From: Helopsaltes ochotensis
Lineage: Eukaryota > Chordata > Aves > Passeriformes > Locustellidae
Length of the DNA stretch: 64,000 bases
Direction: 5' to 3'
NCBI GenBank assembly: GCA_013400155.1
Contig: VXBM01000546.1
Span: forward strand, 215,950 to 279,949
In this document: one piece after another, positions 13,291 through 25,760 of the stretch
Layout: each line of letters opens with the position of its first letter
Position numbering within the stretch: the stretch's first letter is position 1
Made by a program: the position numbers and the translations under genes
The notes under the pieces: model-generated
What the model was told of the DNA's origin: nothing
What the model saw: only the letters and a program-made list of their open reading frames with translations
Database searches by the model: none

Positions 13291-16200
13291 CTCGAGGGTA
13301 GGAAAGGGGAGGACAGAAGTGTTGTCATCTTGCTCCCAATCCAAAGTCAGAGCCCTCTCCTGCTGGCACCAGGACATTTGTGGGAATTCTTCCTGTTGTA
13401 CCCAAAGAGGCAGGAGGACGTCACAGTAGACAAAACAGGAGCTCTGGAGAATTCACAACCTCTTTGTTTGTGTTTGGTTCATAACCAGTGTGAAAAGCTT
13501 TGTGCACTGTAGGTGTTTAATATGTCCTTGTTCACACCATTATTCATTTGTGGAGAATAATACATGCATTGATTTGATCACAGCTTCCCTGGCTGAAAAT
13601 CAGTGCTCAGTAATACTTCAGGTTTCAAGTGTAAGAGTGTCTCCTCTGACTTAGTCACATCATGTAGTGATATGACACGTTTTGAGCACAGCTATTTTTA
13701 TATCCAGCACCAGGTTCCTGTGCCGTGCTGGTACCGTAGTGCTGCTGCACTGTGGTATTGTTGCACTTTAATTAAAGAGTATGCTTCAGTGCATCACACT
13801 ACCAGTTAACATACAGAATATATTCAGTGACAAACAGAACTCAGCTACATTACATCGGCTGTCATTTTCAGATGACATCCATGAAAATTAAACTACATTG
13901 TAATCTAGAGGAAATGCAGCACAAGAAAGAGAGAAGAAGGGTTATCTTTCTGACCTGAGTCTCTGGTTGCTTTGGTGGGTTTTTATGCCTGTTCATGTAT
14001 TATAAAATTCAATTCCTCAAACTAAGTAGTGTATATTAAGTGTAACTTAAGATAGGAGGGGATTTTCAGATGTGTTACAAGAGTAGCAGAAAAGCAGTCG
14101 AAATTCCAGACATATGAAGTGAAAGTACATGAGGAAACTGACTCAAAAATATGAAATATTAGCTTTGTTTTAGAGATCAAATATCTGCTCCCTGGGACAA
14201 CCTTTCAGATCTTTAATTTACTAGTAGTGACAATGCTGAGACTTGAAATCTTCAAAGACTTACAGATAACTATGAAAAGTTTCACATGCCTATTTTAGTG
14301 TTCCTTTAAGTGCCAAGCTGTACAGACAACTCTGCTTTTCCTTTTTTTTCCCTTTTCCTGATTTTTTTTGGTCTTGCTTTGTTGAAGTATTCCACTCTTA
14401 AAAGGGCAGCTCAGCTCCCACTGTGAACAAGTCAAGATAGAGCAGCCAAGTTTGTGTAAATCTTGCCTGCTTCCCCAGCTGCATAAAATCTCTCAAGGGA
14501 TGGGAATATCAACAGGTGAGCAGAAGACATTGACAGCATTTTGGAGTTTTTAATGAGAACTGTTTTAAACTGGCAGATAGCTAGAAAGGCAGGTTGGCCT
14601 TTATTTTTTTTTTTTCCCCCTGAAGTACAACGAAAAGATTCAGCATGCGTTTTAAAATGTATTTCATACCTAGATGTTGTTTTGCTTATGAAGGATGTTT
14701 TAAGTCAAGGCAACTGAAGGCTACAGACACCAAGAACCCTCCATTACAGCCCGCTGAACTGCTTCCACTTAATTTCAGTGACCGTCAGATTAGATCATAG
14801 ATTAACTGACCTTTAGAAAGCTAAAGGATTTCTGGCTAACGATGTAGCCCTGTATCTATTACTCATAATCTCATGGCTAAAAGCAGAAATGAGATAGAAA
14901 AAATGATTACACCGGACACATTTCAGGCACGGCCCCTTTACTGGTATACATCATTAATGAAGTTTCCCTGGTTTGTAGCAGCTGAGGATTTTTAACTTTT
15001 CATCAGCGTTGCGGAGGCGGGGGGACACTCTCCAGACATCATTTGACACAGGATGAGATTACATCTTTCGTAACAGATAGTTTTCATCATGCACTTTGTC
15101 TCCTCCTTGGACCACTTCCTCCTGTGTTTCACTGCACAACCACTACAGCATTTGCATCATGTCTAACCTGAGTTCCCCTTTTGCAACTTAGCTGTCCTCC
15201 TTATTTATCCACTGCATCTGGAAAATAATTTCTTTTCTTTTCCTTTGCATATTTGGTACCACTCTCACTTGCCCAGTCTTCTTCCTTTTCATCCCAGCTT
15301 TCCTCAGACTATGTTTACCAGACTTACAGCAGTCTTCTTACTTTTGACCATTCCACATCTTCTGTGAGTGTGGTGCCTAAATCCAGGCACAGGATTCAGA
15401 CTGAGGCTTTCAGCAGCACGTAGAGTAGGAGGATGATTTTTCACATCTTGCATATGGCACTGCTGTTCATACATTGCCATATGTCATTCATTCTTTTCTC
15501 AGCAGTATGAAATGGTTGGCATTTGGTTGGTGGTACATGGTAATTCACAGATCCTTTGTGTCATTTTCTACCCTGTTTTCACAGTCATTTATTCCAAACA
15601 ACATGTAGAAGTTTGCCCTTGTCCTTGCTGAATTATAGCTTGTTTATCTTACACCATTTCTCCTCAATAAGTTTATCTGGAGAACATCACTGCCTCCAAG
15701 ATGCATTAGCTGCTCAGCAATATTTTGCAATTATGAACCTTTTCATATTTTCAAGAATTACTTTCTGAATAAGTTGTCCAGTCACAAGCCCATTCTAAAA
15801 ATATAGGCAGTATGTCTGGAAAATAGTCTGATCAAAGTGCTTCGTAATACTTCTTTCATTCATCCTGTTTTCTTTGACATCCCTTATTCATCAGCCATTT
15901 CCAAGAACAAACAAGCTACAGTGAAGGGTACCAGCCTCTGTAGATGTTGAATCCTCAGCTTTCACATCAACAGGGAATTTTAGAAGTTACTAAATTACCA
16001 TGACTTACCAAATTACAGTCTTAAGCTCAGACTGTGTAAGTGTAGGCAGGAATATCTTTTGCCTACTCCACCTGTTAAATATGACATGCCAGTTTAAACA
16101 CTTCATACTTTGGTTTTAATCATGGTAGTTTATTCTAAATTATTTTACTTTTTAATTAAGGCAGATTACTGTAACCCAGCTTACAAAAGATGACTGCATA

Positions 16201-19200
16201 GTCTGAATATGTCACTACTGTGACGATTTTTAGGGTGGGGCAGGTTTCTTTTTCTCTGTCCCTGATTTCTAACTCAATGACAAAAACTGAAGCCAGGAGA
16301 AATGTTGCCAGAGCCCTCTTCCCCTTTAAGATACTAAAATACCCCTTTTTAGATACTGAAAGATGAAGGTTCCCTTTGGTGCCTGGAGGTCCAGCTGCGA
16401 GAGGCAGGCAAGAGGCCGTGGCTGGGGCTGGCCTGAGCCCCACTGAGGGGCTGTGGGGGGAGGCAGCAGAGGACAGGCTGGCTGCAGCCACTCTTTTCTC
16501 TGGGATATCTTGTCGAGTCAAACTGGGAACTGTTCTTCTCTAGCTACAGGGTAACATAGGTACTTCTAACCTGAAAGTGAAGCTTAAAACCTTGGAAAAT
16601 TAGCAGGCTCCCACCATTCGTCTGGACGTAGTATGAAATAGCATATGTCTCTGAGGTTTTTTAAAACTGCCCTCCACATCTATCAGTGTGCAAACAACTA
16701 ATTTAAGGACAAGTTTGCTGACATGTCTAGTTCTTGTGGAATACTTTGCTGAATTAGGGCTGTTCATTTTTGACCATAGGAACCAAAAAAATAAATTCTA
16801 CAACTAGGCTTGATTTAAAATAGCCGATTTATAGTGTTGGCTGAAAAACAGGATTAAAATTCTGATTTCCTATTGCCTTCTTCATTAAAAACTGCAGATG
16901 TTGGGTCTGGCACAAATGCTGATATATCCATCATAAGTTTCCCTTACACATTAATTGCTGTTTAAAAACTTCCAAACCTTTAAAAATACTGTTTTCCTCA
17001 AAAAAATCACAGTGTTACCAAACAAATCATTGGACAACAACCAGCGCTGTCTGAACAAGTTTTTGGCGTGACTTTTTTTTCTTCCCAGAGGCAGAGTGGA
17101 ACCTAGGCACTCAAAGAAAATTGCAACATAGCCCTTTGCACTGCAAGCTAGCAATGTGTTTGCTGTTCCTTCAGAAATGAATACAGCTTACTCGGGGAGA
17201 AGTGGCTGTCTTCAGCTGCCAAGTTCGTGAAAAGCATCGGCTCTGTGAAACCGCGGTGGAACGCCAGGCGCTGCCAGATATGGGCAGGGACACAGGGCCA
17301 GCTCCGAGAGCTTATATTTAGCCTCCAATGCTGGCAGGGGAAAACCAGGTAGAAGTTATGAGAGTGGCTTGAGCTTGTAGCACACTGTAAAAGGAAATGA
17401 TAGCCAGCCGGGTGCGGGACTCAGCAAAAACAGGGACAAGTGAAAACCCCTTCTTGCAATCTCCATCGCATCCTGCCCTGCAGCATGCCCCTTCTGGGAA
17501 GAGAGAAAGGATGAATAGTCAACAGAGATCCAGGGAGGGATGAGTGGGAAGGAGCAGGTGGAAATGTCAGGCAGGACCCAGGCAGGGTCCTCCTGAAGTT
17601 CAGTCCCAAGTGGAGGAAAGTGAGAGGGAGAAGGACGCCGTTACAGGGCTGTGCCTGGCAGAAGGAAGCACAGCAGCAGGTGAGGTGTGGAGCACTTTGG
17701 AAGGTATCTGGAGGAACCAGGGTTCATAGAGGCACCTTACAGATGCAGAGAAGTTCCAGTTAAATTTGTTGAACACACACCTTCCACACGGCTTGCCTGG
17801 GGGAGAGTTATGCTGATGGCAGAGTGAGCTGAGATACCTGTACAGGGGCTTTTTACAAATGCAAAACGTTGGAGCACCATAGATGGGATCTGAGGCCAGA
17901 GACAGTTAGCTGGGAAAGAAGGTTGGAAGCAAAAAGCAACAGAGGAACACGGGAGGTCAGTGTGATGATAGGAGTGAAAAGCGCAGGAGGACAAGTGAGA
18001 AGACTGCTGAAAGGTTAGAGACCATGAGGGCAACAGGCAACCAAACCAAGCAGGGCAGCTGACAAGCAACACAAAAACCTGAGGGGGTTCAGGCCAGCAC
18101 ACCAGTACACGGGGCTCACTGGTGCTGTGCCTCAGTGCCAGTGAGGCACCTGGCCTGGCTGCTGCTTAGTTCTCTGGAAAAACATGCTGGTAGGGATTTG
18201 CAACATATGCCAAACTTACACACCCAAAAAAGCATTCATTATCCTCCCTATCAAGCATCCAAGTGATTGCTATGTTCAATAAAGCTGAAGAATCAACATT
18301 GCTTACATATAGAGAGTTTCAAAGAGAGAGAGGCAGCCTCTCCACAGGTCTCCCCAGTGCCCTTCAGTCTACACACAGAGGTAACACACACCCCCAAATA
18401 TTTGACCTTGTATAGTATTTTTCTGCTGATTTTCCTGGTGACAGATAATAAAAATGTGAAGCTTACTGAGTTTGGTTTTTTATTCCCCAGCTAAGCTTTC
18501 TCACTCTACCTGTCCAACTCTGCTGTCTTTTCGTGCTGGAAAGAAGCATGTCCTCCTTCAGCTGGCTCAGCTGGCTGCCCCCATGTCTCTTTCTCCCATC
18601 TCATCCATCTCTTTTGCAATATCTGGCAACCTTCTCCAGCAGGTCTCACCCATCTTCCTGCTCCACGCCATGGCATCTGCTTCCTAATCCCTGCACAACT
18701 CTCAGCATCTTTTGTTCTCCCTAAGCTTCCTTCATCTTTGCTGTTTTTCACATTCCTGTCAGTGTGTCCCTCTGCCATTTTGGTTGGGTTTATTTAAATT
18801 TCTTCTCTCTCATCCTCCCCTCTCCTCAGCCACAGCTGGGCCCATTGCTCCCACCGTTTTCCCTATATTCTTCAACAACTTCCTTGGCTCTCAGATAGGT
18901 CCCCACTATACCCTGCAGTTGTATCTCAGCTGCTTCTGATTTCCCAGTGATTTCCACCATTCATCTTTTCCTTTTTTCATACTGCCAAAGCACTCCAAGA
19001 GTGCCCTGGAAGTACACTTGGTTTTTTGTCACTCCATCTGCTCAGCTTTCCCATTTCAACCCTGCACAGCTCAGTTACAGTCCTAAAGCGTTTTTGCGGT
19101 TTGTTCCTTTCATCCCTCTCCTAAGAAATGAATAAAATTATCTGGTTTTATCTACCCTGAACAGACAGAATCCTAGGCATGTCCCTTTCCTCATCATGCT

Positions 19201-20153
19201 TTTTTCTTCTCCCTTTTCTGTCCTCAGTCCCTCAGTCTTTTATGACATCTCTAAGCAGCCATGCATCTTCTGCAGTCCTTCAGGCATCACCTGACATTTC
19301 TGTTCCTCATGTGGAAGAGGGAGTAAGAGCAGAAGTAGGTTCCCAGGCTCCTCACTCAATGTACCAATTAGTCTTCTCTCCAAAATCAGTACTTTCCACC
19401 CAAAATGGAATTGATTAATCACCTTCACCTGCTGGTCTTCCTCACTCCAGCTCTCCTCCTGAAGGGTCTCAAGCCCCTTAAGGAACACAAACACAGAAGC
19501 CACTATTGTATGGGAAGGAAACAGACTTAAAACAAATAGTAGCAGACTGTTTTAGACGTCAGCCTTTTCCTGAGCAGTGCAAAAGCAGCAGGTATAGCTT
19601 GCAGCTGGCACACATGACACACAGCCAACATGATGTCCGTGGTGTCCCTTCACCACCACAAAGCCCAGTGAAATCCCTGCACACGTACGTGCTTCTTGGC
19701 TTCGGAAGACTGCTGATGACTCAGATAATTTACAATGTTTTTTTGGAAGAGAGGAGCTGTATCCAGAGAACATCTTAGTATTGAAACCAAGTGCTGTACA
19801 GCAATTTCCTCTTTATTTTTGGTGCTGCAATATACACGTGTTAAAAGTATGTTACAGGTGATGCAGTGTGTTAAATGAGCATTCATTTATGCAAAAAGTA
19901 ACAGAAGGCTGTTGCACTTTTTCTGTCTGCATTCTTTTAATTGCAGGGAACTCTGTGCATGCAAGGGCCCAATGGAGGGCTTTGTCAGAGGTGCCCCAAA
20001 CAGTCGCAGGTACCAGGAGTTTGGTCCTGACATCCTGACTTTCTTCAAGTAATGAAGTCCCTCAAGAGAAACTTTCACATATATGAGAATATACTGGAAG
20101 TTCGGAGGTTAAAGAAAGGAATCCTTTCTCTATCTCTACATATACATGTAGGG

Positions 20154-20220
20154 GGGTGTGTGTGTATGTATACATATATACACATGCATGTATATACACA
20201 CACACACACATATATATATG
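20154..20220. repeat. Alternating purine-pyrimidine tract (TG/TA/CA)
   Basis: A G-run is followed by TG repeats, then TATGTATACATATATACACATGCATGTATATA, then CA repeats and a TATATATA run. Purines and pyrimidines alternate almost throughout. The centre around ATGCAT is close to self-complementary. It lies in PTCHD1 intron 2 and is a compound microsatellite. Confidence 0.9.
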
Positions 20221-22366
20221 TTTGTGGTACAGTTTATGTACTGGGCATACACTTTGTGTACTGAGTACCAATCATTTTTGGGTTATGAAACCTTTGGTGG
20301 AGAATCCAGAGGTGGATTAAATAAATTGGAATAAGTCTGGATGCTTTGTGAAAAGCCCAAACTTTTTTTTTTTTCCGGAGTTTGAGTTCCAAACTTGTAT
20401 TTTTTTTAATCAGTAAAAATAGTAGGTTGGATTCAGTGTCTTAACTGAATTTTTACAACTTTCTGAACATTGTGTTGCACATATGGTTGATCTATATATT
20501 ATGAGTAAGAGTAGTGACAAACATCACTAAAACAGGAGAATTTAAGTGTGTGCCTGAGATGTTGTGGTTGTAGCTTTCTCGCCAGAAAAGGAGAAACTTG
20601 AAGTGTGGTAAACAAATCCATATTCCACTGGCCTATGTTCCACTGGGACAGCACTCCTAGAAGCAAATGATTTTTTAGCTTATGGCCTTAGAAATTTAAA
20701 GCAGATTTAAAACATGTTTACCCCCAATGTACCTACTATGTTTTACTCCATCTTCAGGAGGTTTGCTGTATGTCACTTGGCTATTCTGTAACACGGTAAA
20801 CATTAACCTACACAGGTGATTGCAGGAGGCTCTCTCTTTTAAGTGCTTCTTTTACACAGTGTGCATAAAATCTGTCCAAAAATCACTTAGTGGTGAAAAT
20901 CAATTTTCAATTTAGTCTTCTGATATGAGTCATAACATGTCATATGTGAGATGAGCCCGGGTTTCTCTACAGACTAACTCCACATGTGACCCCCTCCTCA
21001 GCTAGTGAGGCTTGAGCTGTGTGCACCATGGGGAAATGCATCTTTCCAGCCACACCTGTCGTTCCTTTACTGTCCTGGCACAGCACTCTTCCATCCTGTA
21101 CATCTCTTCTGGTGCACAGGGTGGTCCTGGCTCCCCACACACCCTGGGGTCTGCACCCCATGGCAGCAGCAGTAACGAGCAGACCCCTGCCCTCCTCCTC
21201 TTGTCATCCTCCATGCAGCTTTCTTCCTCTCTCTTCAAATAATAGCTTGGGCAGGACACCCTGCTTCCTGGGGGATTTTCTGGTGTTTCTGAGCTAAAGA
21301 GGATGAAGAGGCACTCCTGGGAGGATGCTGGAGCAGGGAGACCCTTTGGAGGCTAGGCAGAGTCAGGTGCTCCCTGATGTTTGCTCCAGAAGCACAGACT
21401 TGCATGTACGGCACAGGTTTGGCTCAAATGCTTTTGGTTCAGGTCTGCAAAAGCTCTGGGGAGTCAGTAGATGAGCAACCCATGCAGACATAAGTATTCC
21501 AGCAGCTAAAACCAAATTTTGCTAACACGCAGTTCCTTCTGTTGCACTGAAAGAAATATGACTTTTAACTTTTGCCAGGTCTTTTGTGAAAACAGAGGAA
21601 AGCAAGTGACATGTTTAAACAGAGCTGGCAGCCTGCTATTTAAATGCTAAAATAACCCTTTACTGATTTTTAAGTGGTATTATATGTTCTCTTTATATAT
21701 AAAAGTAGATTTTGAACTATAACGTAGTTTGCTTATCAAAACACAAGAGCCATTCACGTTTTCTCTTAAATGTATCTCTGCTTTTAAATGTATTTATATG
21801 ACATTTTTGCTATCACTGTAACAACAAAATCTCAAATATTACATTGTTTCAAAAGTAAAAAAGGATGATACAAGGAAAACATCCATCATTCCCCAAAACC
21901 TAAATCAATAATTTTATTTTATTGAAATCAATGTGTCTATTCAGTATTAACCATGTAAGTGCTGAATTGCATGAATAATCATTATAATAGGAGGCTGTTA
22001 ATTTAAACAGAATTTGGTATATTTTGAAAAAATAATTTGAAAAGGCAGTATTAAATAGTGAGATTTTTTATTAGTAAGTAGCTCTAAAATACATATACTC
22101 CAAAAACAAAAAGTGGTGAACCGTGTTACCACCATTGCTGATTAGGGATTGTGGTGAAGTCTAGGACTATGAATACCAAGGCATTGTTTAATTCTACTTA
22201 ATTAAAATACTTCTCATTCTCTTTGTTTCTTTTCTCCTTATATAGATAGAAAAATTACAGAATGTTTTTGTGTGTCTTGTTTATGTGTATGTATTTCTTC
22301 AAAGCTAGAGATTTATATGTAGAATGATTTCCATTTCAATAGTTACATGTCATCATGGTTTATTTT

Positions 22367-22386
22367 TATATATATATATATATATG
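22367..22386. repeat. (TA)n microsatellite
   Basis: About ten uninterrupted TA units followed by TGTATGTAATATG. It lies in PTCHD1 intron 2 and shows no other notable context. Confidence 0.9.
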
Positions 22387-25378
22387 TATGTAATATGTGA
22401 TCATGGTTTTAAAATTAGCTTGTGACTTGTACCATTTTGTAAGATATTGGCTCATTATTTGTTTGCCACGATAAAAAATAGTACTGGGGAGTTTATAGTC
22501 GGCGTGCACTGTGTACCCCAAGCATTGCTGACTGCGTCCCCACAATTTAAGGTGAGACCAAGGGGGTGATTTCATTTTGTCCATGCCTGCTTTGTGCAAA
22601 TGTGTACTTTTTAGTATAGGTCAGAAAGGGCTACACCTGACCAAAGCAGACTTTCACAGGAGACCAGAGAGCTGATTGGGTGCTCCATTTCCTAAAGCTC
22701 AGTTTAAAAGTGTAGGATATTATGGCAGACGTTCATTGCCAGAAGACTGGGCTCTAAATTACTCCAGTGCAGCAGATCTGTGCAAGTCTTAAGAGGAACC
22801 TACTCCCCTTTTGTGATTGGGAGTGCTGCACAAGACCTAAATGAGGCCTCAACCTTGTGCTGGATTTCCAGACACACCCCATTTTCCTCACTGTGCATTA
22901 GCAATTTGAGTGCAGGCTTAATGGCCCAGAGAGTCTTTCAGCAGGATCTACGACTGAAAATATTACTGTGGTCTCCCAGTGTGAAGCACTGAGCACCAGC
23001 TGAAGACATCTTGTCTGCATGCACCAACCAAGCCAGCGAGTGCTGCACGGGGATGCTTTCTCTTCACAGTGCATTTCTGTGGGCACAGCCGCCCACAGCT
23101 GTGAAACACAGCAGATTCTGGGAGCATATTATTAAACATTTTGGTTTCTCTTATTTTGTTGCCAAGTAGATACAGCGCAAAACACAACTCTCTCTCCAGA
23201 GACTGAGGCAGATTTTTATCTGATGGGCATCCACCAAGATACTTGATTTTGATGCTGGTAGTAAGTTGAGGAATACTTGGGCATGCATGGGGCTTTCTGA
23301 CTGGGATGGGAATGCTTTTGTAAACATGGTTGGAGAGATCAGCCTGACACTTGAGTGTGAATGGCTAATAATCAAATGTAAAGCAAAACCAGAGTTTCAT
23401 GCCTAGATGCCTAACAGGCTCACCTACCTAATTTCAGTATGTTTCTCTATTGGGAAGATCCCAAGTCAGATGTTAGTACCTGTAGCCATAGTACATCTTA
23501 GGTGATAATATGTGTAAAATTTAGTAGCCTTTAAAACAATAATTGCAAATACTGAATCTACCCAACAGTAGTTACCATGTTTTTGAGGTATGTTGTCATA
23601 CCTGTAATGCAGTCTCCATACTGTCATGTAGAGTCTGTGTGACAGGAGGTAAATAAAGCACTGCAATATGTACAGCCTATGCTTACACCTGTACATTCCA
23701 TCCCATGTTGCTCTTCGCGTGTCCTGAATCCATGTACCATGCCTGCACATAGCATTCAGGCTTACTTGGCCTTTGAACCTGTGCTTGGAGGTATGAAATG
23801 AGGTCAGGCTGTGCTTGTGTGCCTGGGACTTCAATCACTTTGCCAAAGAGGATGCATTTAACACTACTCAGCTGTCCACAGCCTACATCCCCTAGTCACA
23901 AGTCCCCTGAGACGAACACTGCTGCCTGGAAACACAGTTGTTTAGATGAGTACCTTACAGGATGTTAGTATCCTCTAGGATTTTACTCTACACTATGAAC
24001 TGGCTCCCACAAACAGGCAAGTGTAGGAAAAGCAAGTAGGATTCACAGTGCATTTTCTCAGCTCAGCACAAATGTTTGGGACAGACAAGTCTGCACTGTG
24101 GGATGTTCAGCAATACACACCCTCCTTCAGGTCTGACATTCGTGCAGCAAAACTGGAGTATTGCACCATTTATGGACCACAAAGTTGGACATTGTTTAGG
24201 GTTTGTTACAATAGCGTGCTAATGATGGTATAGCTGGTCAGCTCAACCCTTGCTGATGAATTGTTGTCACTCAGTGAAAAGCGTTGTATAAATTAGGCTT
24301 GGTGCTGATTCTGTCTGCATGCTGAAGGATCTTGTTTAGCTGTAGTATTTTATTACTTTAGTGAGAACAGGGTATGAAGCCAGATGTTTGCTTCAGCTGG
24401 ATGCAAATATTCCTGCTCTGTCTGTCACATTCAGTAGCAGTTTGAGCCTGCTGTATGTTCTGGGCTGAAATCATGCCTGCTGGGAGAGGCCACATGAGGC
24501 AGGCCGGGTATTTAGTCAACAACTGGTTGATTGCAACTCCTGTGACAAAGGGAGTCCGGATTAGTGGTTTCACTTGGCTTGTCAGAAGATGGGAGCTGAT
24601 GAGATCACTGATCTAGCTGGAAAAAAATAAGTCAGCAGGGGGAAATTATCTCAGCCTCTTTGTTGACATTACTGTGGAAAGCAGTCCTAGAGTTGAGCGG
24701 TGTACATTGTTATTTTTAATACTGTCAGCTAGGAAAATTCATTGCACCTTCATTATATCATATGTTATTGCAGGTACCGTTTTGGAAAGGGCAATTCCTG
24801 CGATATGATTCTGATCTCCTATGTACTATTTTTGCACAAGAGCAGTTCTTGAGACCTTGCCTGCATTGGCAGCAAGCTGGGATATGAATTTACAGCATCC
24901 TAGCTATTTCATGTTAATTCATCTGGTGTTTGTCTCCGAGGATGATATTTCACTCCACTTTGAATGTGAATCAAGCTGTGCTTCACAGATATCCACAAAG
25001 AAAGCTGGTGCAACATAGTTTGCCCTCTGTACATTCACACCCTTTTTCAGAGGACACTAAATTCCTCTAGCAGACAAGTGCTCCAATGGTGAGATGATTT
25101 CAAGTTTAAATCAACCTGAATGGGACAACATTGGTGCAGCTGAAATGATGGTGTTACAGGGATGCAGCCATTACAGTGCAAGCAAAAACCTTAAATAAAA
25201 ATCCACACTTAACCTCAGAAATTCCATCAGAGCATGCTTCCACTTCAAATTTTCACCCACCCAGTTTACAAGGCTTCCATGTATCCTACCATGAGTCAAT
25301 GAGTCATTACCCATTTCGGATAGTCTTCCGTGCCATCAACAGCAGGAAAAGATTTTGTTTCAAAAGTAACATATATTT

Positions 25379-25422
25379 AAAAAAAAAAAAAAAAAAAANA
25401 AAAAAAAAAAAAAAAAAAAAAA
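25379..25422. repeat. Poly(A) run with one ambiguous base
   Basis: Forty-four positions of A with an N at 25399. No AATAAA signal or recognisable retrocopy precedes it. It may be a genuine homopolymer of uncertain length or an assembly problem; the N suggests the base call failed there. Confidence 0.85.
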
Positions 25423-25479
25423 GAGCAACTTTCTGATCCCCACCATTCCTTTAGTTCCAGTGTAGACTAAAACAAGTGA

Positions 25480-25760
25480 ATTAAGTAATTAAGTGAATTA
25501 GTAGCCGTGTGGGAGCAGAAAGCTTCAGTAGGAGAGGGGAAGTAATGCCTGAGGAGGGAGAAACACCCCAAAGCCCAGCTTTGCCACTAGTGAAGTGCGC
25601 TCCCTCTAGAAGATGGTTTGATGCTTTATTGGTGTTAATTGTGGCAGTTAATTGGCACCATACATCGTGGTGCAGCACTCAGCCTCCCTGAGGGGCAGAT
25701 CTGTTGTTATTAGTGTTTTGTGTGCATCTGCATTAAAATGGGATTAATAAAACCCATTAC
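25480..25760. promoter_or_regulatory. Candidate regulatory element rich in homeodomain motifs
   Basis: Intronic patch with TAATTA at 25486, TTAATTG at 25635, TTAATTGG at 25648 and GGGATTAAT at 25740, the last being an OTX-type core. It has a balanced, non-repetitive composition unlike its neighbours. This is the usual look of a vertebrate conserved enhancer, but conservation cannot be judged from one sequence. Confidence 0.3.
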
